A stretch of 64,000 nt of DNA from Dromiciops gliroides (taxonomy: Eukaryota > Chordata > Mammalia > Microbiotheria > Microbiotheriidae): assembly GCF_019393635.1 (NCBI RefSeq), contig NC_057861.1, positions 60,310,532 to 60,374,531 of the forward strand. The letters are read 5' to 3'. The notes beneath the pieces are model-generated. The model had not been told where the DNA came from and did not search any database. It saw only the letters and a program-made list of their open reading frames with translations. This document shows, one piece after another, positions 40,803 to 51,206 of this stretch. Within the stretch, counting starts at the first letter, position 1, and the number at the start of each line of letters is the position of its first letter. Made by a program: the position numbers and the translations under genes.

Positions 40803-41041
40803 ATTGGGACATTTGGCCAAGTTTGTAGGCAAAGAATAAGAAACTGGTGAATAAGAAATGATTGAAGATGAGGACCAGTGCTAGAATCAATAAGGCAAGC
40901 ATCCAGAAGAGATGGGGGAAATGGGATCAAGGAAAACAAGTAATAGGGTTGGCCATGGCAAGGAGAAGGGTCAATTCTTGTGCTGTCAGGGACAAAAGGG
41001 ACCTTGTGCAAAGGCAGGGGAATGGGAGATGATGGAGTTTT

Positions 41042-41219
41042 GGTTTTTTTTGTTTGTTTGTTGTTGTTTTTTTTTTTTTTTTGCGGGGGCAATGGGGGTT
41101 AAGTGACTTGCCCAGGGTCCACAGCTAGTAAGTGTTAAGTGTCTGAGGCTGGATTTGAACTCAGGTCCTCCTGAATCCAGGGCAGCGCCTTTAACCCACT
41201 GTGCCATCTAGCTGCCCCC
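41042..41219 (-). repeat. tRNA-derived marsupial SINE
   Basis: Reverse copy with long mixed T/G tail. Target duplication gatgatggagt(t/c)tt at both sides. Confidence 0.93.
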
Positions 41220-41710
41220 TGATGATGGAGTCTTTGAAATGTGGAATAGGAGAGAAGAGGAGATGGTCAACAAATGGGCGCTATTCTCTCCATTAAGAAG
41301 GAAGAGAGGTCCTGTGCTGAGAAGAAAAGACAGGGAGAGAAGCTTGAGGAAGGGAAAGGAGATTTGGAATATTAACTGTGGAAACCGTGATACCCAATCA
41401 GAGAGGAATCAAAGAGTTGTCCCGAAGTAGTAGGAGTCTGAGTGAAATTTAAATTTGAATGGCCTAACTGTAGTGAAATCAGTTGACACAGCTGTGTGGC
41501 CTTTCCCAGTTGCAATCAGCAGCATTCAAGAGAAAGGAGAAGGTGGATGGTTGAGGTAGCTGAGAATTGGGCTTTAACAAAAACAAAGAAGCAAGAGATT
41601 CCAGGACATAAGACAGTGTAGTTGAACAAGTCAACCATGGAGTCAAGAATGTGATGTGAAGGGCTGGGAGAATATGGAAGGACTGGAAGTGACAATAAAG
41701 AATAAATGGA

Positions 41711-41855
41711 GGGGCAGCTAGGTGGCACAGTGGATAGAGCACCGGCCCTGGAGGCAGGAGGACCTGAGTTCAAATCCAGCCTCAGACACTTAACACTCAC
41801 TAGCTGTGTGACCCTGGGCAAGTCACTTAACCCCAATTGCCTCACCCAAAAAAAT
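41711..41855 (+). repeat. tRNA-derived marsupial SINE, first of stacked pair
   Basis: Forward copy after aaagaataaatgga. The A-tail passes into ttaaat and then the next SINE. Confidence 0.92.
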
Positions 41856-41860
41856 TAAAT

Positions 41861-42016
41861 GGGAGCAGCTAGGTGGCACAGTGGATAGAGCACCAACCCT
41901 GGAGGCAGGAGGACCTGAGTTCAAATTCAGCATCAGACACTTGACACTTACTAGCTGTGTGACCCTGGGCAAGTCACTTAACCCCAATTGCCTCACCCCC
42001 CCCCCCGAAAAAAAAA
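41861..42016 (+). repeat. tRNA-derived marsupial SINE, second of stacked pair
   Basis: Forward copy with a C-run and A-tail, followed by agaataaatt, a near copy of the target that also precedes the first SINE. Confidence 0.92.
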
Positions 42017-42319
42017 GAATAAATTAGAGTAAAATAGAGGGAGAGATGGAAGAACTGGAAGGTTGTGATCAGAGAGAGAAGCATGGGATCATGGTTCTAG
42101 AGCAGAAAGGAACATCAGAGGGTAGTTTCAGAGTTTAGAATCTCGGAGGTAGCTCAATTAGGGGTGACTGTAAGATCAAGGGTTATCTTGATCACCCCAC
42201 TACAGGTGGGTGAGGTGGAATAAAGGCAGAGGTCTTTATAGTAGCTATTTAATAAAAGTTTTCTGAATCAAATGCCCTCAAGAATCTGGGGTAGAAGATG
42301 GTATGGGGGTGGGGGGAGG

Positions 42320-42485
42320 AAGAACACTGGATTTGGAATCAGAGGACCTGGGTTTGAATCTTGCTCTGCTACTTACTAATTGTGTGTACTTCAGTAAATT
42401 TTCCCCCAGTCTCAGTTTCCCCATTGGTAAAATAAGGGACTTGGACTAAATAATCTCCTAAAGTCTTGCTCTGAATTCTAAAGTA
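42320..42485 (+). repeat. MIR3-type SINE
   Basis: 'gacctgggtttgaatcttgc', 'agtctcagtttccccattgg', then a tail like CR1/L3 ('agggacttggactaaataat'). Confidence 0.75.
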
Positions 42486-42679
42486 CGCCATCCTTATCTG
42501 GGGGCCACAAAGGACCCAGTTGCTCTGAGCTCATGAAAAAGAGGATGAACTAAGAGATGGGCCTGAGTACTACAGCTAGATCAGAATAGTTTAGATATTA
42601 TAAACTGGGACCCATTCTGGGGCTAAGAACATTTTCTTTTTATTTGAATGCCTAATGACCTTCCCCTGGTGACAATTTA

Positions 42680-42880
42680 TGGAATCATTGAATCTCAGAG
42701 TTGGAAGAGATCACAGAGGTTATCGATTTCATCTTTAGCCTAAACAAAAATTTATCTACCACCTAAAGACCTCCATTGATGAGGACTGGTAGAGGGGGGC
42801 GGGGCTGGGAAGACAGTCCAATAGACTTTGGGGCAGCTCTAATTTGTTAGAAAGGCTTTTCTTGCAGAGAGGTAGCTCTT
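42680..42880 (-). repeat. CR1/L3 LINE 3' end, reverse
   Basis: Starts 'gaatctcagagttggaagag', the reverse of the L3 tail, and continues 'ggggcagctctaatttgtta'. This is a single-copy version of the minisatellite unit. Confidence 0.7.
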
Positions 42881-43130
42881 AGTGGATAGAGAGGGACAGC
42901 CTAGGAGTTAAGACCTGAGTTCACAACCAGCCTTGCATACATTTCTGGCTGTGTGCCCCTGGACAAGACCCTTAACGCCTTGGTGAAGACTATCAATTCC
43001 AAAATAGATGCAGCTCTGTATTGGGAGTTTCCTGTACCAATGAAATCACACACATTCAAAAATAAATTCCCCTTGCCCTCTTCCCTAGTGGTCCAGAACA
43101 AGTCAGATTAGTCTTCCTTGTGAAAACCTT
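42881..43130 (+). repeat. MAR1-like CORE-SINE
   Basis: 'agttaagacctgagttcaca', 'gctgtgtgcccctggacaag' and the special tail 'ttgggagtttcctgtaccaa' 'tgaaatcac'. Confidence 0.6.
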
Positions 43131-43139
43131 TCAAATCCT

Positions 43140-43850
43140 TGAGGAAGGGTGTTCAGTCCTTCAAATCTCTCCAGGAGGTTAAACATCTCTCTAGGTAGTG
43201 GTGGAATGGAACTCTAGTTCTAGGATCTGAGCACTCTAAGAACCAAATCTCCGTTCTCTCCTTGGCTGTATTTTATGGTTCCTTTTTATAAGTGGTCTTC
43301 TTTTCCATTAGCATGTAAGCACCTCGAAGCCAGGAAATATCTTTCTTTTTGCCGGTTATTAGTACCAGTAAGTAGCTTATAGCAAGCACGGCGTCAGACG
43401 AATAATAAGCGTTGCATATAATAATACTTGTAAACTTCGGTTGAATTATTGACACTTAAGGTCTCTCCCCACCTCAATCTCTAAATCCGGGATCCCCAGG
43501 TCCTCTTTGCCGTCCTCCGTGGGCTCCCTACGATGTGGTGACCAGAATTGCTTAGGAGTCCAGATGTGGTTTCTGAGCCAGGCAGAATTCGGCAGGAGCA
43601 CCTCCTCGGATGGGAGCATGATGCCTTTTGGTTGTCATGTGCCACAAAGGATTTCCTGGGGGTGGGGGTGTAAACTGTGGCACAAGAGGATGGAGGCCCC
43701 GTCTGACTCTCCTCATACCAGCCCTCTCCCCAAGTCTGCTGTCATTGTAAGAGATGCCACGCTTTTGGCTTTGGGAAAAACAGGGGGGGCACAGAGAGGA
43801 GCAGGTACCCCTTTTTAGACCCCCGGAGAAGACCTAGACAGAGAGGAGTG
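43140..43850. other. No recognised feature upstream of the WIZ island
   Basis: Mostly unique, some short open frames. I see no gene. Confidence 0.4.
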
Positions 43851-43854
43851 GGGT

Positions 43855-44012
43855 GCAGGGTCTGGATCTGGACCTCAAGAACTTGGCTTTGAATCCCAGC
43901 TTGGCCACTTACTTGCTTCATGACACTGAGTTAGTCACTTCCCTTCCTCTGGGCTGCACTTTTCTCCTCTGTAAAATGAGAGGGTTAGATGGTCCCTTCA
44001 GAGTCAGGAGCA
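43855..44012 (+). repeat. MIR3-type SINE just upstream of the CpG island
   Basis: 'ctttgaatcccagcttggcc', 'tctcctctgtaaaatgagag', then 'gttagatggtcccttcagag'. Confidence 0.7.
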
Positions 44013-44870
44013 CTCCTAAAGGACTGCGGCCCCTTTAAGTCGGCAGATGTCCTAGCCACTCTGAACATGGCGTCGCGCTACCCGCCACACCCCTTCCCTC
44101 CCCCCTACCCCAAAGGGAAGCCGCGGCGGCGGCGGCTTGGGGGGGGGGGGGGTGACCCCGACCTCCCCAACATGGCGTCACGACGGGGCTGTCGCGCTGA
44201 GGTCACGGCGGCGCGCCGGGGGGCGGAGCGGCCGGGCCGCGGGGCGGGAGGGGGCCGGGGGAGAGATTTAAAGGGACAATGTCCCCGGCGCGGCGGCGGA
44301 GGCCGCGGGACCGGGACAGGCGGCGGCGGCAGCGGCAGCGGCAACGGCAGCGGCGACCGCGTTGAACGGAGCCCGGAGCGCCCCGGGCTGGCCGGCAGCG
44401 CCGCCCTGCGGTGAGTCTCGCCCCGGGACCCCCGCCCGCCTGGTCCGACCCGGCCCGGCCCAGGGAGCCCCCGACGCTGCGGGCGGGGCGGGGCGGAGCC
44501 GCCGGGGGAGGGAGAGGCCCCGGCCCGGTCCCGGCCCCGACCCCGCGCTCGCCCCCCCGCCCCTGCCCTGCGCGGCCGGGACCCCCGGGGGCCAAGGGGC
44601 GGGGGGCTCGAGGGCCCGGGGGCGGGGCCTAGCCGGGGGCGGGGCTGGGGGGCGGGGTCCGGGCAGGTGGGGAGAGGGGCGAGCCGGGGCCGGGGGCTGG
44701 GGGAGCCCCGGGGCAGGTGTCCCCGGGAGGCGGGGCCGCTTCCCCTTTCCTCGACTGGGGGCTGGGGGCTGGGCCGGGCTGGGGGCTGGGGTGGGCCGGG
44801 TCCTGAATCTCCTCTCCCCTGGGGCAGGGAGCCCGGGAGGCCTGGAGCCCTCGGGAGACGCGGGCCTGGG
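43990..44870 (+). promoter_or_regulatory. WIZ: CpG island and promoter of WIZ (putative)
   Basis: Very GC- and CpG-rich. It holds two YY1-type motifs AACATGGCG (44064-44072 and 44169-44177), several GC boxes (ggggcgg, ggggcggg) and a TTTAAA element at 44267-44272 about 30 bases before a plausible start near 44297. Long open frames on both strands here come from the base composition and are not genes. Confidence 0.85.
44297..44410 (+). other. WIZ: WIZ exon 1, 5' UTR (putative)
   Basis: From the likely start to the donor GCG|GTGAGT at 44410/44411. It carries a GGC/AGC-type triplet run at 44323-44356. A TGA at 44363-44365 lies in the frame of the ATG at 47271 once exon 1 is joined to exon 2, which supports that ATG as the first start codon. 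Confidence 0.55.
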
Positions 44871-47213
44871 TCCCCGACCCCTCCCCCCATCCCTGCCTCT
44901 TTCGCGTTCCATCTCTCTTCTTTCCTTTCCCTTCCCCCTTCTTTCTCTTCTTTCCTCCCTTCTCTTCCTTCCCTTCCTTTCTTGCTTCGCTTCCTTCCCT
45001 TCCCCCTCCCTTCTCTTCCCCTTCCTTCGTTCCCCCTTCCTTTTCATCCTTCCCTCCCTATCTTTCCTCCCCTTTTTTTTCCTTCCTTCCCTGCCTATCC
45101 TCCCTCCCTCTTCCTTTCCTCCCCTTTTCCTTCCTTCTTTTCCTATCGTCCCTCCCCCTTCCTTCCCTCCCCTTTCTTTCCTTCCTTTCCTCCGTATCTT
45201 CCCCTTTCCTTCCTTTCCTCCTTCCCTCCCTAACTTCCCTCCCTCTTCCTTTCCTCCCCTTTCTTTCCTTCCTTCCCTCCCTATTTTCCCTCCCTTTTCT
45301 CTCCTTCCTTCCCTCCCTAACTTCCCTACCCGTTCTTTCCCTCCCCTTCCTTTCTTCTCTCCCTATTTTCCCTCCCCTTCATTATCTCCCCCTTCCTTTC
45401 CTTCCCTCCCTAATTTCCCTCTCTTCCTTCTCTACCCCTTCCTTTCTTTCCTTCCTCTTCCTTCCCTCCCCTTTCTTTCCTTCCTTCCTTCTCTCCCTAT
45501 CTTTCCCTTTCTTCTTTCCCTCTTTCCTCCCTATCTTCCCTCTTATCTTTCTTTCCTCCTCTTCCTTCTTTCCCTCCCATTCCCTCCCTGTCTTTCTTTC
45601 CTTCTCTCTGTCTTCTTACTCCCTTTCTTTCTTTCCTTCCCTCCCCTTTCCTTTTCTTCTCTCTCCCCTCCCTATCTTCCATCTTCCTTCTTTTCTTTCC
45701 CTCCCTCCCTATCTTTCCTCTCCCTTTTCCTTCCTACCTTCCCTTCCTCTTTCTTTCCTATCTTCCATCCCCTTTCTTCCTTCCCTCCTCCTTCCTTTCC
45801 TTCCATTCCCCTTTCCTTTCCTTTCCTTTCTTTCTTCCCCTTTCCCTTCCTATTTTCCCTCCCTTTTCCTTCCCTCCCCCTTTCCTTCTTTTCTCTCCCC
45901 CTCTTTCTCTATCTTTCCCCTCCCTCTCTCCCTTCCCTCATCTCCTTTTTTCCTTTCTGTTCTTCCTTCCTTCCTTTCTTCCCTCTCTTCTCTCCCTTTC
46001 TTCCTTTCCTCCCCTTTTCCTTCTCCCCTCTGTCCTCCTTTCTTCCCTTTCCCTCTTTCTTTTCCTCTCTCACCCCCTCTGTAGACTTAGGATACTGAGA
46101 ATAGGGTTACAGGTGCCAAACGGGTATAGCCTAGTAGTCATAGGGTACTATGGAGCTGAAGAAAGTGGGGGTTTGCTACCTCAGTGCCCCCACCCAACCT
46201 CCCCATCCCCAGGGCCATCAGGCATCATCACCCAAGGAGCCAAAGTCCCTGAAAGTCTTGACCCTGCCAATTCCAGAAATGACAGCGGCCTCCCAGTACC
46301 AGCTGTGCCCAGAGAATTGGCGCCTACTCTAGCTAATTGCTGCCCTGCTATTCAGAGAAGAAAACTTGCTTTTCCCTAGATTGGGGCAGGAGGCTATGTG
46401 TCTCAGCTCTGCCTCTGTGGCATCTTCATGGGGTGCCATGTTCCTTTTCTTCTGACCTCTTGCCTTTGGGCCAGGATCAATCAAAGACCAAATCCTTTAC
46501 TGCGTGGACCCATTTTTCTGACACAAGGACTTGGTTCTGCTTAGGCCAGGTTGGGGGTGGCCCTTTGGAGCCCAATTGGGGGTGCTCAGCTTCCCTTAGG
46601 TAACACTGGGAAATGCCCAACCTCTGGTTCGGTAGGCTCTAACTCCCTGAACCAGTCGGCTGGGAGGGGTGGGGTAGTTCTGCTGGCCTTGCCCCAGGAG
46701 TCCTCGGTAATCTCTACTGCTTTGCCTGTCCCCTACTCTCCTGGCCCCAGATCACCCCTCCCTCCCCCATTCCCGTCCCTGGCCTCAGTCAGTGGGCCCC
46801 ATTCCTCTCTCCTCCCAACCTGTCTCTTGAGACAGTGCCTCATTCCTGTCCTTCACTTTCTGCCGTTACCTTGAAGGTATTTATAGGAAACTGGCTCAGA
46901 TACCCCCACCCCCATCCCCAGCGAACTCTTTGTTTCTGGACCAGTGAGGCCTCCTGCTCCTCTCCTCCTTCTTCTGGGGCCTCCCTGAGTCTGGCCTCTA
47001 ATCTGCCTACCCACTGGCATGACTTTTGGAGTAGGGGTTCTAAAGTATGTCAAGCAAGAGTAGATGACTGAGGACTAGGGACACAGAAAAAGCAGAGGTG
47101 GGGAGGGAGACCAGGAGCCCCAAGGGTTTCTTGCCACCTTTTGGCCAGAAACTTTTGAATCTTTCCCTTCTCCTTCTCTCCTTCCCTAAGTGTTCTTTGT
47201 TCTCCCCTGCCAG
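44411..47213 (+). other. WIZ intron 1
   Basis: GC-rich start (to 44880), then the pyrimidine tract (44900-46080), then about 1.1 kb of unique sequence. No other gene seen. Confidence 0.6.
44900..46080. repeat. Polypyrimidine tract of about 1.2 kb
   Basis: Almost only C and T on the + strand, made of irregular ccttcc, tttcc and ccctcc words with very few purines. Stop codons all contain a purine, so one + strand frame stays open for 578 codons from 44362 without being a gene. The other strand is purine-rich. Confidence 0.97.
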
Positions 47214-47487
47214 ATTCCTGGTGAGCTGGATGCCTGTTACAATGTCTTGCTGAGCCTCCGGAGCCCAGGGATGGAAGGCCCCCCTGGGGGGGGCACAGCC
47301 CCACCACCCAGGCCTGCTGCCCCAGAGAGACCACCTAGCCTGGTCCTGAGATCAGAAAGTGAGGAAGATGTGGAAGCTGAAGATGGTGAGGAGGGGAGCC
47401 CTGTGGCCGCCCTGTATCCAGCCAGGCCCCCTGCTCCCAGAAGCATGGAAGGCCTCAGGGATCCCCAGGATAATGATGGTGTTGCTG
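47214..47487 (+). CDS. WIZ: WIZ exon 2, first coding exon (ATG at 47271)
   Basis: Acceptor ttctcccctgccag|, donor |gtaagg, leaving in phase 1. From the ATG it encodes MEGPPGGGTAPPPRPAAPE, SLVLRSESEEDVEAEDGEEG and a proline-rich end, an acidic, disordered N-terminus with no zinc finger. The name WIZ comes from synteny (the gene after RASAL3 on the same strand in human) and the CpG-island start; I do not recognise the peptide itself. WIZ links G9a/GLP histone H3K9 methyltransferases to chromatin through spaced C2H2 fingers that would lie beyond this window. Confidence 0.6.
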
Positions 47488-48894
47488 GTAAGGGGGACTA
47501 GGGGCACAGCAAACAGGAGAGCATGGCATGCCTCCAGCAGGGAGGGGAGGGGGGCAGGGGTGTTAGCACCTTGTTAGGCAGAAATGGCTTTGGTTCTACA
47601 GGGATACAAGGCAGAGCAGAAATGAAAACGTGGCTCTGCTGATTGGCCTGCCCAGGAAGGGTGGCCTAGCTGAATCCTTGTTCCCCAAGTCTGGGAGTGG
47701 GGGAGGTAAGTGAGAGTTGGTCCATCTCCTACCTCCCAAGGAAATCCTCCTGGTCATGACTAGTGATGGCTCATGTGACCTTTAACCTGCCTTATATCTA
47801 TGGTCCGTGGGTCTTTGTTCTCTCCCTAGGGCTTCTTGCCTCTCTCTGGATCTCTAAGCATATAGCGTAGATGCCTGAGGCATTGCCCCCTTTCTTTCCA
47901 TCGTCCTTTTCAAAAAGATTGACTGCTAGCTACACAGTGTGAAACTGGGGTCCAGAGAAGGGAAGGGCTATTGCTAAGGCAAATGGGAGCCGAGTGTCTG
48001 GACTCAGCTGGGTCAAGGTACCTGGGGCTAAGTTGGGCTTAGGCAAGGGAGGGCCAGAGGGGCCAGGTCTGCTGAACTTGTAGCCTCTGATGGCTGGATG
48101 GCTGGATGTGTCCCCTTGCTTATGCTTCAGTTTACTTAGCAGGAGGGAGACCAGCATTGCCTGACTCCTTCACTTTGGGAAGACTAGCAGTGAGAAATGC
48201 ATTAGTCCCTTCCATAGGAAGCCAAGATGCTGGGGCCCTGATTTCTGCCCCTCTCTGGGTCTCACCTCCTCTATGTCTGAGGAATCTCACAGCATTCTTC
48301 TTCCTGACCTCCCTTGGGAATTCTGGGACAGGGGCACCTCTCCCCCTGTGGAACCCTTACAGCTCAGAGAAAGTCAGTGCCACTCACACAGAGGCATCCC
48401 AGTCCAGGCATCCCTGCCAGGGGTGGGGGTGGGGGACAGGAGAGCCTTAATTCTCTGTCCCCAGCAGGGTTTTCTACTCTGCTGTTCTCTCCCTATTCCC
48501 TCTTTGGTGAGCTCACCCTAAGGACTCCTGCCTGCAGCCCCGTCTTGGTCTTTAACTAGCTCCCCAATCTCCCTGGACTACTGATGATGTGTGTTTGTCT
48601 TTGTCTTCACAAGTTGGCTCTAACCTACCTTTCTGGCCTCCTGTCACCCTGCTTCTGTCCATAACCTGGACTGCTTTCTGTCTCCCCTTCTCCTCCTGCC
48701 CTCTCCCACCGTCCCGGCCTTGGCTCATCCTGTCTGCTGTGACTGAGCTTTTGCCCCCTTGGGAATTCCTCAGTCATATATTTCTACTGTGACTTTTGTT
48801 CAGTCGGTTCAGCACCCATATTTATGTACCCTTTCTGTGCAAGACCCTGCTTTCAAGGGGCTTATAATCTGATGGGAGGGAAAGCCATGCCCAG

Positions 48895-49140
48895 GGGTGT
48901 GCTGATAAATGTTTAACCACTGACGCTGGGGGGAGGGGGAACATGCACTTTTAAGTTTATATCAGTAACATTTTCTCCACTTTCTTAAGTCTAGCTCATC
49001 AACAGAACAATAAATCAAGCCCTGATTTGCTGATTTATGAGGCATAAATGCTCACGCTGAAAATTTAATAATTGGCAAGAGCTGGTTTGAGCTGGCTCCA
49101 GCACACCTCTAGACATGCATGCACGTAATTCTGACCCAAA
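48895..49140 (+). repeat. Ancient repeat of unknown family
   Basis: AT-rich wording such as 'aataaatcaagccctgattt', 'gaggcataaatgctcacgct' and 'gagctggtttgagctggctc' looks familiar from other mammals, but I cannot name it. Strand is a guess. Confidence 0.35.
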
Positions 49141-49489
49141 GGGAAGTGAACAAAAGGGCAGAAAGGAATGATCTGAGCCAAAACGGGGGACTAGTCATTG
49201 GGGGGAAGGGGGATGAGGGAAGGCTTGAGTGAGCTTTGAAAGGAGGTGATTGGAGTTCAGTGATTCGGAGGTTCAATGTTTGGATTCAGGGGGTTTGGGA
49301 GGGATGTTGCAAGCACAGGCACAGAGATAAAAACCAGGGAATGGAGAACTTATGCCCCAAAGGGCACACAGGATGGTAAAAGGCCTGGGGACCATCCCAT
49401 GCAAGAATCAGTTGAAAGAAACGGATGTATTTTTGCATGGTGAAGAGAACACAGAGGAGGCGGGCTTTGGGGATGGCTGAAGACCTGTC

Positions 49490-49755
49490 CGGTGGGGAGT
49501 GATAGGGCTCCTTCTGCTTGGCCTCAGAAGACAAAGCTGACTGGAGGCAATAGCTGACAGTCACTGTGAAAGGTAGATTTGTGTTTGATGTGAGGAGAAA
49601 GTACCTGAGGAAGAGAGCCCTTTAAAGGTTGAAGGGATTATCTTAAAAGGTAGTGGGTTTCCCACTGGAGGTCCCTGAGCAGGGGCTGACTTGTCAGGAA
49701 TGGGTGGGACTGAATGCCCCTCTTTAGTCTCATCATGGTCTGTGATTCTCAATCA
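49490..49755 (+). repeat. CR1/L3 LINE 3' end
   Basis: 'aggtagtgggtttcccactg', 'gaggtccctgagcaggggct' and a tail ending gtctgtgattctc. Confidence 0.6.
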
Positions 49756-49859
49756 TTTTCTTTTTCCTGGAGTAGAGAATACATCATGGGGAGTAGCATG
49801 AGATAAAATGCTGGACCAGTTAAATGATAGCAGATTGAGGAGGATCTTGAATTCAAGGA

Positions 49860-50120
49860 CCAATTCAATTCAATAAATGTTTATTAAAGTACCTACTATC
49901 TACACAGTATTGCCCTTTTCCAGCTGGGCAAGCAGCCTCTGCCCTTGTGGAGTTTTCAGTCCAGTCTGGGATAAGGCACTAATTAACACAGATAGCACAT
50001 GATAGGTGTGTTAGAAGGTCCATACAAAAGGCCATGGGAGGGGCAGGCTATGTCCAAGGGGTGGGGAACTAGGCCCAGAGGTATATGCTTTCTTTGCTAG
50101 GCATGGGGGAGACACTGGTT
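49860..50120 (+). repeat. Ancient interspersed repeat
   Basis: 'caattcaataaatgtttatt' then 'gtggagttttcagtccagtc'. Same family as 18120. Confidence 0.55.
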
Positions 50121-50854
50121 TCTGAGAGGAGTGGTACATTATTGAAGATTTCTTTGGGTGATTTTGAAGTACATATCTCTTAAAAAAGAGGACCTGGCTC
50201 CCTGGGCCACTCGTACAGGGTTTGAAACTGAAGCATTGATAAGGGAGGGTCCCGGCCTGGGAGTCAGTCCTCCTGAGCAGCAGAGAGAGAAATGCAGGCA
50301 ACTCCAAGTACTGATTAACAGCGGTGATCCCTCCCTGTCTTCATATCTTCTCCAAGAAGATTTACAGTCACCTCCAAGTCTCTGATGTTGCTCTTGTGCT
50401 CTGATGCCCTTGGGAGCCCTTGGTGGAGGGAGGAGGAGCACTGGGGACCAGGGGCCTGGAGCAATGAAAGTGTGTGCCCGTGGGCCTCAGGGAGGGAATC
50501 CAGCACCTTGGCTCCTGACTCCCTGGCCTGTCACATACCCAGGGCCAGCCACTGAGTGCCTGCAGTTGACTCCTATGGTGGCTGCAGCCAGCAGAGCTTC
50601 CTTTCCTTCAAGTGGGGCCAGAACTATGGGCCTATATAGCTCAGGCAACCTAGCCCAACTCAGCACCAAGGAGGGGGTATCCAGTGGACATACAAGAATG
50701 ACTTTTCCATGGCTAGCTTCCCAGAGCTCTCTCTTTTCCTGATGCCTTTCCATCCCCCCCCCACACACACTCCCCCCTTACACACACATACCCCGATTAC
50801 TGCCTTGCCTGGCCCCTCTTTCAGCCAACACCTGCCCCGCCAGTCTTGTGGGCT

Positions 50855-50864
50855 CTATAAATAG
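50855..50864 (+). promoter_or_regulatory. Candidate TATA/MEF2 element
   Basis: CTATAAATAG fits both a TATA box and the MEF2 consensus, deep inside WIZ intron 2. An ATG follows at 50887 with a 72-codon frame. No proof of use. Confidence 0.3.
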
Positions 50865-51206
50865 GCCCTAGCCCTGGGAAGATCCCATGTTGCCAGCTGC
50901 CCTAGGTGCATCAGCCCCAGAAAGCTTTCTATCTGAGTACCACAATTCAGCCCAGATACTGAGGCATTCTGCCCTCCCTTCTGTACCAGATTCTGGGGAA
51001 TCTACTTCCTCTGGCCAGGCAGCCTCTCTTGCTTCATCCATATGCTTCTGTTACTTCGACACACCTTGCCTGCATGGATGCTTTATTTTAAATGAGCGTC
51101 TTTAGTAGCTATGACTCTGTGAGCCCCCGACTTCCCAATAGGCCACACTCCATCAGAGTGACTATTAGGAGGCTTCCCTGACCTAGCTTCATTTACTTCT
51201 AGTGTC

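Noticed and set aside
44105-45047. Two 260-codon open frames on the minus strand, rich in Gly, Pro, Arg and Glu
   Set aside because: By-products of the CpG island and of the purine-rich complement of the pyrimidine tract. The real gene runs on the other strand.
44362-46098. 578-codon open frame on the + strand, rich in Pro, Ser, Phe and Leu
   Set aside because: It runs through the pyrimidine tract, where stop codons cannot occur because each needs a purine. No start context or family match.
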